From NCBI GenBank assembly GCA_905220665.1, contig CAJNAR010000155.1, positions 186,001-250,000 of the forward strand: 64,000 nt of DNA, given 5' to 3'. The stretch comes from Albugo candida. Taxonomy: Eukaryota > Oomycota > Peronosporomycetes > Albuginales > Albuginaceae. The translations under genes and the position numbers were made by a program. A model generated the notes under the pieces. The model was not told the DNA's origin. It saw nothing but the letters and a program-made list of their open reading frames with translations, and did no database searches. Position 1 is the first letter of the stretch; each line of letters begins with the position of its first letter. Shown here piece after piece: positions 1 to 10,495 of this stretch.

Positions 1-690
1 GTTCTTTCGCTACCATTTGAAGTGCATGCGATCAAATGAGAGTCACGGTGATCGAGTCTCAGCGCCTACTGCTATGACAGATTTGCTGTACCGAAGGACT
101 CTATACATATCGGTGAAGCTGATGAAGCATCATCGATTGAGAACTTGTGAAGCGGAAGCCATCCATGATGGCTGAAGTCGACGCCATACATCTGATCCAA
201 CTTCCTCACTACGTACCTGCGCAAAATCGATCATCTGGACAGGATCACATTCCCCATACCACCTCAAAGGCACCAAAGTGGACGTAATGATACGCTTCCT
301 TTAATGCAAGACAGGTATTTAACGGCGATACGTTCAGCACGCATACTACATCATGCCGAATAATACTTGATTGCATCTGCTGTATGCGAGGCAGTCAAGT
401 CGAGTTGCAGAAATAAAGGCCGGTCATTATAGCTGATAGCTTTTTGTATCCAGGAGCGCCGTCCTACTTGAACTTTATCAAAGATGACTTGTAGCGATCC
501 AAGACGCACACGTTCGACCTTCCTCTTCTTATACGCACGCTCAGAGACGCATTTTGTATCGCCGGGTTTTAAAGCCTAAAGATTGTGTATGTCCTCTTCT
601 ACTTTGGTCGTATAAATTGCGTGAAGAAAATGCTAGTGTGACACGCACCTTATTAATAGTTCAGTTTGAATTACAAGAAGTGAAATTATC
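1..690. other. Unit-1 spacer, no gene seen
   Basis: This is the spacer that precedes the EB1-like gene in unit 3. It matches about 3850-4560 in unit 2 and about 8050-8900 in unit 3, including the purine-rich stretch ending in gaagtgaaat just before the start codon. I see no convincing coding region in it. It probably holds the 5' regulatory region of the EB1-like gene. Confidence 0.5.
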
Positions 691-1190
691 ATGCACATAC
701 ACCATGCACCTCTTGATTGTTGCTTGAAGGCGAGAGAATTGGTCGATTGGGTGATAAAAAAAGACAAACTATTTTCTCAAATTACGGGCGCACTGGAACC
801 CTTCTTTGCGCGCTGTGACGACCAAAGTTCCCTTGCAACCAGACTGCAAAGGATGCTCAGTGAGATATTTTGAGAACAGATACCGCGCAACCGTCAAGCT
901 TGTTCCTGCTGAAACAATCAATGAAACTTCATCTGCTGACAGCCGAGGGTTTCTTACGAGCGACAGCGTGTGCAGATAGCTTAACAAGTCGAAATGGAGA
1001 AATTGTAAAGCAATGCCAATCTTACTCATATTGTCAGCTTGTGTTCGGATTAGATACCATTTCGTGACCCCCATCATGTGGTATACATCATAGACGTACT
1101 GGTTTTTTAGTGACTCCATTGCAGGGCAGCGCAGTTTCTGAGTGGTTTCAGCTAACAAGGAGACCGTTTGTTTGGCGGTGTCTATATGCT
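691..1190 (+). pseudogene. Decayed copy of the EB1-like CH-domain gene
   Basis: The first codons read CLKARELVDWV, against CLKERELVDWV in the intact gene at 8903-10438. After about 30 codons the frame breaks, but the DNA keeps matching the intact gene: gcccttctttgcgc near 9030 corresponds to acccttctttgcgc near 798, and the match runs on through the segment matching about 9140-9300. Small insertions and deletions put stops in every frame. The copy ends near 1190; the coiled-coil and C-terminal parts are absent. It marks unit 1 of the tandem array. Confidence 0.75.
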
Positions 1191-1199
1191 AGGATCAAA

Positions 1200-2929
1200 C
1201 TAGATGACTACATGACTTCTTTGAAAGCCTACGCTGTCTAAATGAATGAATGTCACCAGAAAAAAGATATACGCAATACCTGCGACAGCTAATATATCAT
1301 TTGCTATTCTACTGTTAAGTACGAATTGCTCAACAGCACAGCGACTTCCAAAGTGATGTCCAGCACGCCAGGATGACATCGCAATGCAACTAGGGCTAGA
1401 AGCGGGATTACACTTTCTGGTTTTAACCGTACGATGATCGTCGACTTTTGCTAACACCACCACTTAATATTCTTGGTTTTTGCGAGCTGAAGCAGCCTTT
1501 TTGCCGGCTGATACGTCATTTGTGTTGTTAGTAATACTGCCGTCGAGGCGTGCACTTTAAAGGTCGTGTAGATTACAAAAAGTGCTGGAAGCGTTTGCAT
1601 AGCGGATCGCTGGGCAACAACTGACAATTCTAAACGAATTTCAGCGTCACTATCTGTAGTGCAAGCCATAAATCACAAAAACTAATAGGCATTTCATTTC
1701 GTTTGTATCGTCGGCATAATAGCACATGTCATATGCGTCCCTCCATTGAGGAAATCAAATGGATCTGAAGTCGGTAGTAGCTCCAGCCATGATAGTGCCG
1801 CGCGTTCTCACTCGAGAAATAGATGATGTATTGATCCCACACACCATACCAGGGCGAATTTTCAGAATATAATGTCGTAAATAAAATCCTCCATAAAGCA
1901 TTACCCAGATCCATCTGGTAGTATTTCAAACACAGGAGAAAACTGGAGAATGTCAACAATTGCTAAGACACGGACGGTTTCGGAAATATAATGTAGCCAT
2001 ACTATATAGATTGCCAATCGGGGTAATACAGACACATGGATGGGCTTGGTTGCTTTGGAAGTATTTTTTGACAATTCGCAATACCTGTGAGCGTGTAATA
2101 GATTGAAAGTACTTTATTTATCCTCCGCACAGATTACGGTGCTGCACTTACACGGTACTTTTGGAATTCACAAGCAGGACACAGTCTCCTGATATTGAGG
2201 CTACCGCAAAACAGGACTATCAGTGAGAAGGAATATTATCATCTCTCACAGGTATTTCCCTAAAATCGTATCAATATGTATATTTGTTATCTAAGGTAGC
2301 CTTTGCATTGAAACAAGTCAGTTAGTGTAATTATAGTAAACATTGACAGCTCCAAGTGAGTATCCGCCTAAGCACTCAGGCAAAGAAAACAGATGGTGCA
2401 CTTAAACAACGTGAGAAACGTTTTATTCGATCCTACTGTCCTTCGCCACTGTGCCTTTACCTTGCAGCTTCTTCATGCCTGAATGCTTTTTTTATAACAC
2501 GATGGGAATGTAGAGAATAGCGAGCTGACTGCAGTGATTCATTTCTGCGGCGCCGCAACATGCAAGAATACTGCATTTGAACCAAATTTTGTAAACTGCA
2601 TTCACCCTTTATTCTCATCCGGTGTACTAAATTGTACAGTAGAAGATCATTTTGCGAAATCGCTAGTGGTGTCCTACCCTGGTAGAAGACTTTATCATTA
2701 TTCGCCTAAAGCGCAGATGGGCCGTCTGGAAAGTACCACTCGATAGAACATTTACAGTATGCTCTCATCTCAAGAGAGATCATAGGTCACAAACTTGTTG
2801 GAAATGCGAGCAACACTCGAGCAACATATTATTATGTATATGCCTTTCTTGTTGGCGTGCTCTATCACATCTCATTTTGAGGCCTTCAGAATTCGCGATA
2901 TAATTTTCGAAGACCGATCGTGATAAGCA
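1200..2929. other. Unit-1/2 interval without a recognisable gene
   Basis: The stretch 1200-1460 is weakly conserved at 4665-4935 in unit 2 (for example cagagcgacttcc and gatcgtcga), so it belonged to the ancestral unit. On the minus strand it encodes a hydrophobic segment (IANDILAVAGIAYIFFLVTF), possibly a membrane-spanning piece of a lost gene. From about 2400 the DNA matches about 6690-7148, the region upstream of the second cysteine-rich gene. No open frame here looks real. Confidence 0.4.
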
Positions 2930-3508
2930 ATGGTTCGGATCATTTACTCTACGGTCGTCGCTCTAGTTTCATTGCATCTCAAATCGACCGAATTCAACGT
3001 CAACAGCAATCATTTGAAACCACAACTGAAAATCGTTGATCATTTCCAAAACTGTGCTGCTCAAAACAGCGAACTGGTATTTTGCACTGAACGATATTAC
3101 CAATGTAATCGGTATAATTATCGATGCAATAGCCGAATTGATTTGGACTATTCGGAAAAGGATCTCAGATGTGCAACTGGACCGTGGGAACCTTGTTGCT
3201 ATAGTCCAAGTCGACATCTTCCCAACGTGTGCCTTTTTGGCTACAGATGCCTCTGTGACTCGTCAGCATGCACTTGTCGACCACCTGACGCTGTGGATAA
3301 CCGATACTACTGCTTAGGAAAATATGCATGTAACGCCGACGAATACTGCGCGTATTTTTATGATGATACTAACCAGTTGCGACACGGTTGTTTTCGCAAA
3401 TGGTACACGAGAATAGGAAACCATTATCAAGGCTGTTACCCAAACAATACTTGTAACGGTCATCTCACGTGTACAAAGATAAGCCGGTTTTACTCGCTCT
3501 GCGCGTAG
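2930..3508 (+). CDS. Secreted cysteine-rich protein, paralogue 1
   Basis: A 192-residue protein starting with a short hydrophobic leader (MVRIIYSTVVALVSLHL) that fits a signal peptide. The mature part is rich in cysteine (22 by my reading). The last third carries a pattern shared with the 7149-7718 paralogue: EYCxYYY/F, a basic KWY motif, YQxC, an N-x-T glycosylation sequon in CxxNxTCxG, and a terminal FYxLCA. It has no transmembrane segment after the leader and no intron. I do not recognise the family. It looks like an extracellular disulfide-rich protein, and in a plant-pathogenic oomycete it would be an effector candidate, but nothing in the sequence proves that. Confidence 0.8.
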   Translation: MVRIIYSTVVALVSLHLKSTEFNVNSNHLKPQLKIVDHFQNCAAQNSELVFCTERYYQCNRYNYRCNSRIDLDYSEKDLRCATGPWEPCCYSPSRHLPNVCLFGYRCLCDSSACTCRPPDAVDNRYYCLGKYACNADEYCAYFYDDTNQLRHGCFRKWYTRIGNHYQGCYPNNTCNGHLTCTKISRFYSLCA

Positions 3509-3622
3509 ATGATTCTCCGGCAAAAAACAAATACAAGATGATTCAAAAATTTGGCTTGAGTTCGTTCACATAAAAAAATTCAAACTTTTATCAAACTCAA
3601 TCTTCATCGTTTGGGGTTGTAT

Positions 3623-3856
3623 TCAAGTTCTTCTGAATTTGAAGCAGCGCGAATATACCTCTCTTTCTTTGAATAATGTGCAGCGCGCATCTAGAATCCG
3701 CGCTATTGATGACTGAGTGTCAATCCTTAGCAATGCTTTATCTCCGATATACGCTAGTCCAAAAAAAATCGATTTGGCCCGTTTCTGACTAAGCACGTAT
3801 AGTCTTTGACGCTTATTCAAATCATTCTGCTCTGCTCTTTTACCGAAGTTTGACAT
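3623..3856 (-). pseudogene. Possible small basic ORF, broken in the next unit
   Basis: A 77-codon minus-strand frame beginning MSNFGKRAEQNDLNKRQR. The matching DNA in unit 3 (about 7811-8050) is very similar and also starts with ATG, but a small indel puts a stop after about 11 codons. If this was ever a gene, it has decayed in one copy. It may instead be chance coding in a conserved spacer. No family recognised. Confidence 0.2.
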
Positions 3857-6800
3857 CCCTCATGTGTGCGATCGAACATGAGTCTCGGTCATCCATCCGC
3901 AGCCACTACAGATATGGATAAAGGTGCTCTACTTAAAGAGCCTTCTGCAGATAGATGAAGCTTGAGACACACTCGTCGATCGAGAAAATGAGAAATGATA
4001 GCCATCTAAGTCGTCTTCGTTGCAAGGCTGATGTGTCTCAATTGAATACAGCGTTTTCTGTGAGAAGATGATCGATATATCAGGAATTTGAAACGCTTCC
4101 GCTTGATGGAAGGCTCATTCTAGGAACGATTGACCCACCTTGAAGGCACTAAAGTGGACGTAATAATACGCTTCCTATAAAACAAGAAAGGTGAATAACG
4201 GCAATACATTCAGTTAGCATACTACACCATGCCGAATACTTTGATAGATCTGATTTATGTCATGCATTACAAGCCGGTTTGCAAAAATAAAGATCCGTTT
4301 ATATAGCTGGTGATGTGTTGTATCAAGGAGCGCCGTCCTACTTGAACTTTTCCAAAGATGAACCAAGACGCAGTTGCGCATCTTTGACCTTATCGTATAA
4401 TAATTTCACGTTTGGAGACGCATTTCATATCGCCGAGTTTTTGACCGTAAATATTGTTGCATGTCCTCTTCTATTTACGTCATTTAGATTGAGTGAAAAA
4501 TGCTGTTGGACACGCATGTTAGTAATAGCTCAGTTTGACTTGCAAGAAGTAAAGGATCATGGACAGGCACCACTTTAAAGACCCCATGCCAAAGCAGCGC
4601 CACCTTTTGTGTTTACAGCAAAGATGGAGACCGTTTAACCGGAGGTGACTATAATACTAACTTCAAACGAGGTGACTTCTGCACAAAAAACATTTTTGCA
4701 ATACCTGTGAGCTGATGCTCTTACTTGCTATTGACAGACCTCCATTGCGGCTGCCTCATCCCACCACAATACGAGAGTCTCCAGTCAGACATGAAGTCGA
4801 GTTGTCCAGCAGCAGAGCGACTTCCGTCCAGCACACGAGGCTGGAAAACGCAATACAAGTAGGTATAGGAGCGAAGTTACACATGTGTTTTTACTTGCTC
4901 TTGCCGTAACCGTAGCAATGATCGTCGAGTCTTGTCAAAACATCACATGTGGACACGTAGACCTGTGCTGTATGACGTTAGATTTTTTGGAGCGTCTCAA
5001 ACTTCGTGTGTTGGCTCGCTCCTCGCCAAAAGATAAAACATCCATTCCTACGCGCGTGACAAAAACAAAATACTCTTACTTTGCGTGTTTTCGCGACCCT
5101 TTTACTGGCTGGATGCGTTTGTCTTAGCTGCCGTGGGAATATGAACAATCGAAGTAGAGACTCCAAAGTAGACATGAGAACAGACTTTGTTGTGGCATTT
5201 CAGTAGCCGCAAACCATCACTACAAACCTTCTTCCCCGCATACTATTTATTATCCTCAATATTGGACACTTAAGCTTGAATGCCGCGCGATATTGCACGA
5301 TCATCCAGGCTCGAACGTACGGACTTTTGCAACTTGCTTCGGTTTGAAATTGTCGGACGGTTTGTTCGATTACACTCTCCGTAGTATTGTCTCAATGATG
5401 AGGCATTGGTACTACCACCGTATCACCCTGCGCGTCCCGGAAAGGAAGCTGGGGTCACGTCATCACATTGAGATATGACTCATCGACAATAATGCAATCA
5501 TCCAGTGCCGGGTGATTCAATATGGCTACTACGTCAGCACAATTAGACTCGACACATATGGTCGTTGCGAACCGTTTTCCTTAGCGGGTATATAGTAGCC
5601 GGCAAAGTGAATATAATCAACATCAGCTCAATTGACCAGATGTTTTGCTCATCCGATCGAAATGTTTGTCTATTGGTCGAAACTCATAATATCTTGACTT
5701 CACACTCTCGAATGCACATAAGGAGAAATGTGCTCAAATTTTCCAAAATCGGCACTGGCGCTTTATAATGCGGTTCAAAAAAACACAACGAATCAAAGCA
5801 ACAAAAGCAGTAACGGAGAAGATAAAGCTGCGCTTAGTGACATGGCACAAGGTGTGCTGCGTTAAACACGGTTTCTACTGCAAACTAGAGACTCTGATCT
5901 GTTAGCTCGAACTATCCTGACTACACCTGAACACCAGATTCCGTACGCCATTGGTCCGTGATGCCCTTGTAAGGACGAAAGTTGAAGCGACAACACGGAA
6001 TAATAATAGATCGCACTTGAAAGAATTTGGTTCTGGACCTCGTAATAAAAAACTGTATTACAAAATTATTTGACCTTCCAATAGGATTGATAATCGTATA
6101 TCCATGTGCTATCAGGCTTCGAAAGCGGATAGGAATATTGGCTGTATGAGTCGTTTGGGTGTCGACCTAAGGACGCAACTCATGGCAGATCGGCTGCCTT
6201 GGCGGTAGCCATGAGGCCCCTACGTGTGCTGGCGATTGATTTTGATTCCGATATCGAAGCAACAACTCCTCACAAGGAAAAGCTTTACAGTACCACTGGA
6301 GGCATTTCGAACACACAATCAAGATGGCACGTCTAATTCCAACCTTAAGGCGTGCCTTAGATTAGTTTTGCTCGTCATGGTGCACAGTAATAGCATACTG
6401 TACAGGTCAGAATTGGGTTCAAAGTCTCCTTGAAAGGCTACCTTGATTCTATTCTGAAGTACGGCTGAGCATTTCAGCCTTTGTTGTTTTCCCAGCTCGT
6501 GATTAGGAAGCTAGTAAAGCGAAACTGGTTGCTTCATGTTCCGGACGTTTAAGATCACCCATGCGCAACCGATAATCGATTTTGACCCAAGGCATGGCGT
6601 TTCCTCTCGAAATGCTGCTTCTAGCGGACACATCGCAAGTTCATATTTTGAGGATCTGCCTATCATTCGGCGAATTAGAGGGTATATCCGCACTACTTTC
6701 AAGAAACATTTTGTTCAATCCTTGTCTTTCGCTGCTTGCCTTTACCTTGCAACTTCTTTGCACCCAAATACTTCATTGTTAGATTGGAACGCGGGAATAT

Positions 6801-7148
6801 CACGAAATGGTTATGCCTGTCATTCTTGTATGCGAGCAACATGCGAGACAATAGCTCGCAAATCACATATCATTTGCTGCATTTTATTCTCTAACACTTT
6901 CCCATTTCTATATTGTAGTGAGGCGATCGACATCAACGATGTCGGTAGTGATACCGTACATTAAAGAAAGGCTGTGTCTTTCTTCATCTGCGGTGCAGAT
7001 CGGCCACCTACAAAATATAAGGTATGCTTTACGATATTCGAGCAACCTTCGACCAACAATCTTATCGGGACTTTCCCTTTCGTTGCTGCACTCTTTTGCA
7101 TGGCAAATTAGGCCGTCATCATTCTCCCCAGAGCACTCGTGACAAGCA
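3857..7148. other. Unit-2 remainder: spacer and remnants, no intact gene
   Basis: 3857-4560 is the conserved spacer. At about 4560, where unit 3 enters its EB1-like gene, unit 2 breaks off: the CH and coiled-coil regions are missing and the sequence resumes with DNA matching about 1120-1200. 4665-4935 repeats the unknown unit-1 remnant. From about 5000 to 6680 I see no convincing gene. 6690-7148 is the upstream region of the second cysteine-rich gene and matches about 2400-2929. Confidence 0.5.
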
Positions 7149-7718
7149 ATGGTTCGAATCATCTACTCAACTGTCGTCGCGATAGTTGTATCGTATGTCA
7201 AATGCACTACTTTACCCACTGATTGGTCGCGCCCACTATTAAGATTCGTTAAGCACTCCGAAAGCTGCGCTCGTAGGGGTAACGAATTGGTATTCTGCAC
7301 TCAACGACACCACCAATGTAATCGGTATAACTTAATATGCACAGACCGTACAGATTTAGACTATGGACAACGAGAACTTCAACTTGCAGGTGGCCCGTGG
7401 CAGCCTTGTGATAATAGGAAAAGTGCTCTATCTTACCCCAACGTGTGCCTTTTTGGTTATTCGTGCATGTGTTTCAATTATAACTGCACTTGTCAGCCAC
7501 CTGACGCTGTTGATCCCGAAATTTGCAAAGAACCTCATCAGTGTGGGGAAGATGAATACTGCGGGTATTATTATAATGTAAATACGTTGCAACACGCCTG
7601 TATTTCAAAATGGTACAATCAAGCTGGAGGACGTTATCAAGACTGCCATCAGAATGATACTTGTGATGGTGATCTCAAATGTACGCGGGTGAGCCAGTTC
7701 TACCAGCTTTGTGCGTAG
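7149..7718 (+). CDS. Secreted cysteine-rich protein, paralogue 2
   Basis: A 189-residue paralogue of the 2930-3508 protein. The leader is nearly identical at its start (MVRIIYSTVVA). The cysteine framework is largely kept, including the CLFGY.C.C segment, EYCGYYY, KWY, the N-D-T sequon between two cysteines and the terminal FYQLCA. The segment just after the leader has diverged most, as expected for a tandem pair of secreted proteins that are free to change. Upstream DNA (about 6690-7148) matches that of paralogue 1, so both probably share expression signals. Function unknown. Confidence 0.8.
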   Translation: MVRIIYSTVVAIVVSYVKCTTLPTDWSRPLLRFVKHSESCARRGNELVFCTQRHHQCNRYNLICTDRTDLDYGQRELQLAGGPWQPCDNRKSALSYPNVCLFGYSCMCFNYNCTCQPPDAVDPEICKEPHQCGEDEYCGYYYNVNTLQHACISKWYNQAGGRYQDCHQNDTCDGDLKCTRVSQFYQLCA

Positions 7719-8902
7719 ACGATTCTCCGGCAGTAATTCGAACATTTGGCTTTATGTTGGTCGTGTTTAGATTTCATATCACCCTCAATTCTTATCGTTG
7801 TTTGAGTTATTCCCACGCTGACCTGCGTGTGAAGCAGCCCGAATATACCTCTCTTTCTTTAAGTAACGTGTAACGTGCATCTGGCCATTGATGACTGAGT
7901 GTCAATCCTCATCAATGCTTTATCTCCGATATACGCTAGTCCAAAAAGAGATCGGGTTTGGCCCGTTTCTGACTAAGCACGCGTAGTCTTTGATGCTTAT
8001 CGAAATCAATCTTCTTGTTCTCTTTTACCGCCGCTCGACATGCTTCGTGTGTGCGATCACGGTCATCCACCCGCAGTTGCTACAGATATGGATAAAGGTG
8101 CTCTACTTAAGAGCCTTCTGCAAATAGATGAAGCTTAAGACACACTCGTCGATCGTGAAATTAGAATTGAAAGCCATCCAAAGTGGATGAGGTCGGTGCC
8201 AATATCGATTACAGCGCTATTAGCTTCGTAGCTCCACAGCATTGCTCATCCGGACAGGAAAAGGTCCCCGATATTATTTTTCAAAAGTGCCTAAGAGAAT
8301 TAATCTACTTTGTGTAGACCAAACAGCAGCTTTCGTAAGGCGTCTTCGTTGCAAGGCTGATGTGCCTCAATCAAATACAGCGTTCTGTGTAAAGAGGATC
8401 GATATAAGAGGAATTTTAAACGCCTTCGCTTGGTGGAAGGCTCATTTTTGAAACGATTAAACCACCTCTCAGGCACCAAACTGGACGTAATAATACGCTT
8501 CCTATAGAACAAGAAAGGTGAATAACGGCAATACATTCAGCATGCATACTACACCATGCCGAATACTTTGCTGGATCTGATTTATGTCATGCATCACAAG
8601 CCGGTTTGCAAAAATAAAGACCCGTCGATAGCTGGTACTTGTTGTATTCACGAGCACCGTCCTAATTGGAATTTTCCTAAGATGACCCAAGACGTAGTTC
8701 GCACACCTTTGAACTTTTTCTTTTGATAATTTCACGTTTGAAGACGCATATCATATCGCCGAGTTTCTGAGCGTAAAGATTGTTGTATGTCTTCCTTCTA
8801 TTTACGTGGTTTAGATGATACATGATCCATGACCTCTATAGCTTTATTATTGCACACATTTTATTAAGTACTTCTGTTTTTGTTGCAAGAAGTGAAATCA
8901 TG
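7719..8902. other. Unit-3 spacer before the EB1-like gene
   Basis: Third copy of the conserved spacer. It begins with the 3' flank of the cysteine-rich gene (gatgactgagtgtcaatcct appears here and in unit 2) and runs to the EB1-like start. The block tctgactaagcacg is shared with unit 2. A hydrophobic frame at 8822-8899 lies just upstream of, and in frame with, the EB1-like gene, but is probably leader DNA rather than protein. Confidence 0.5.
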
Positions 8903-10438
8903 ATGCACAGACACCGTATCGCTCTCAACTATTGCTTGAAGGAGAGAGAACTGGTCGATTGGGTGGTAAATCAAGACGAACTCTATTTTCCAAACGATAT
9001 AGGAAGAAACATATCTGATTATGTGCATAATGGAGCCCTTCTTTGCGCACTTGTGACGCACAAATTCCCAAGCGAACTGACTGCAAAGACGCTCAGTGAT
9101 ATATTGTGGGAACACAAACACGCACGACATTCAAATATCCTTCTGTTGAAACAGTACTTAACACATTACACGCAAACAGTCGATTCTCATCGCGAGCGTC
9201 AGCAACAACTAGAAGAATGGAAAATCGAAATGGAGAAATTGCAAAGCAATACCGACATAACACATTTTTATCGCCTTTTGCGCGGATTAGATACCATTTT
9301 ACGTGACCCACATCAATCCGTGTCATGTGGTACACACCATGCATATACTACGCTGATACCAAATCAGCGCAATTCTTTAGTGTGTGCGTCAACCAAGGAG
9401 CCCGCTCATGGATCACCATCCCGACTACGTTTCCCATCCATTGTGTCACCACTGAAACGTCATTGTGGCCGTGAAAGTGCGACAGTGTTCACTGAAGTGA
9501 CGCTGGCAAGGTCCACTTCCATAGACACCAGCTCACTAGACCGAAACTCTGATCATGAAATTAATGTGGAGGCATCACAAAAGCCTTATCCACGCCAAGG
9601 CTCCCGCTTCTTTTCAAAAACTGACGGATCCAAAATTCCTCGTATTGAGCCAGCTATGCAATCCCAAATAGAGAAAAGTCCTGTACGTCACAGCTTTGTG
9701 AATACGAAAGATGCAAAGAAAAAATATGGCAATTTGCGCGGATCAAATGCTCTGTCAGCACTTCGATCTCGGTTCGGGTTTCCCAACCAGATAAAAAGCT
9801 TTAAAGGAATTTTAGAACTGGAAGATGATGACGATACCGCAAGTAGCTCCTCAATTGGCGAAGAGAACGCCTACAGACCCAATATCAGCCACAAGCGACC
9901 ACGTGCTCTCGCAGTACTGGATCCTCAGCGCAAAGATGAAGAACAGGCCAGAAGGGAACAAAAGCAGTCGTTTCGCCAGCGCGAAACTGCCAATCATGAT
10001 TGTTTCCAAGAGTCTGTAGTCCCCTATGGAGATAACGCTCAACTTGACCACGCTGAAAATACAAGTCAGAGTACATTCGACGGTGAGCACGCTTGTACAG
10101 CTTCTCTGACGATTACGCTACAACGAGAAGGAAAACTTGCTGAAGCGGTGTATACGGATTTACGAAAGGACAATGCTCGACTACGCATGAAAATGGAGCA
10201 TTTGGACTCTGAAATCAATTACATGTATCATTTACTGACCGACGTTGAGAAAACAGTACAAAGGTGGCAGGATGATCGTGCGGAAAAACTCCAGACTCCG
10301 TCAAATGAGATTGTTCGTCAGGCTGATTCGACCAGAGTGCTCGTGGAAAGTATCGAGAATATTATTCGTGTGCCTAGAAAAACTTCATCTTTCAAAGATG
10401 AATCTATTAGATCCATCAGGACCTCATTTTCTCCTTAA
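8903..10438 (+). CDS. EB1-like protein: CH domain plus EB homology motif
   Basis: I place the start at the ATG at 8903 (or its neighbour at 8900) because the decayed copy starts at the matching codon at 691. The frame is open back to 8822, which would add a hydrophobic leader that makes little sense for a cytoplasmic protein. From 8903 the product is 511 residues. Residues about 5-100 resemble a calponin-homology fold (LVDWV, then NGALLCALV and HSNILLLKQYL). The middle is polar and serine-rich with basic patches. Near residue 430 a coiled coil contains NYMYHLLTDVEKTVQ, which aligns without gaps to the EB1 C-terminal motif (E-x-D-F-Y-F-x-K-L-R-D-I-E-x-x-x-Q type). CH plus EB homology suggests a microtubule plus-end binding protein. 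It is longer than usual EB1 (about 270 residues), so it may be a divergent relative. Confidence 0.6.
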   Translation: MHRHRIALNYCLKERELVDWVVNQDELYFPNDIGRNISDYVHNGALLCALVTHKFPSELTAKTLSDILWEHKHARHSNILLLKQYLTHYTQTVDSHRERQQQLEEWKIEMEKLQSNTDITHFYRLLRGLDTILRDPHQSVSCGTHHAYTTLIPNQRNSLVCASTKEPAHGSPSRLRFPSIVSPLKRHCGRESATVFTEVTLARSTSIDTSSLDRNSDHEINVEASQKPYPRQGSRFFSKTDGSKIPRIEPAMQSQIEKSPVRHSFVNTKDAKKKYGNLRGSNALSALRSRFGFPNQIKSFKGILELEDDDDTASSSSIGEENAYRPNISHKRPRALAVLDPQRKDEEQARREQKQSFRQRETANHDCFQESVVPYGDNAQLDHAENTSQSTFDGEHACTASLTITLQREGKLAEAVYTDLRKDNARLRMKMEHLDSEINYMYHLLTDVEKTVQRWQDDRAEKLQTPSNEIVRQADSTRVLVESIENIIRVPRKTSSFKDESIRSIRTSFSP

Positions 10439-10495
10439 ATATGGCTCAATGGAACACGTTGCGTACACCTTGTCTGTTTCATTCTCATAAAGAAA

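Larger units (their letters stand above)
1..10440. repeat. Tandem array of about 4.2-kb units, partly decayed
   Basis: Three related units can be followed by eye. The cysteine-rich genes start at 2930 and 7149, giving a period of about 4.2 kb. The spacer motif around 449 (gagcgccgtcctacttgaac) recurs near 4325 and, diverged, near 8645. The start of an EB1-like gene at 691 is matched by the intact gene at 8903. Unit 1 is cut by the window start, so its cysteine-rich gene would lie upstream. Unit 2 has lost nearly all of its EB1-like gene. Unit 3 is the best preserved. Boundaries are approximate. Confidence 0.8.

Noticed and set aside
5290..5600. Minus-strand remnant with IVDESYLNVM, possibly a transposase
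   Set aside because: Too short and broken by stops to assign to any family; the DDE-like reading is not supported by flanking motifs.
8822..8902. Signal peptide on the EB1-like protein
   Set aside because: The duplicate at 691 starts at the inner Met, the hydrophobic stretch lies in conserved spacer DNA, and the protein is predicted cytoplasmic.
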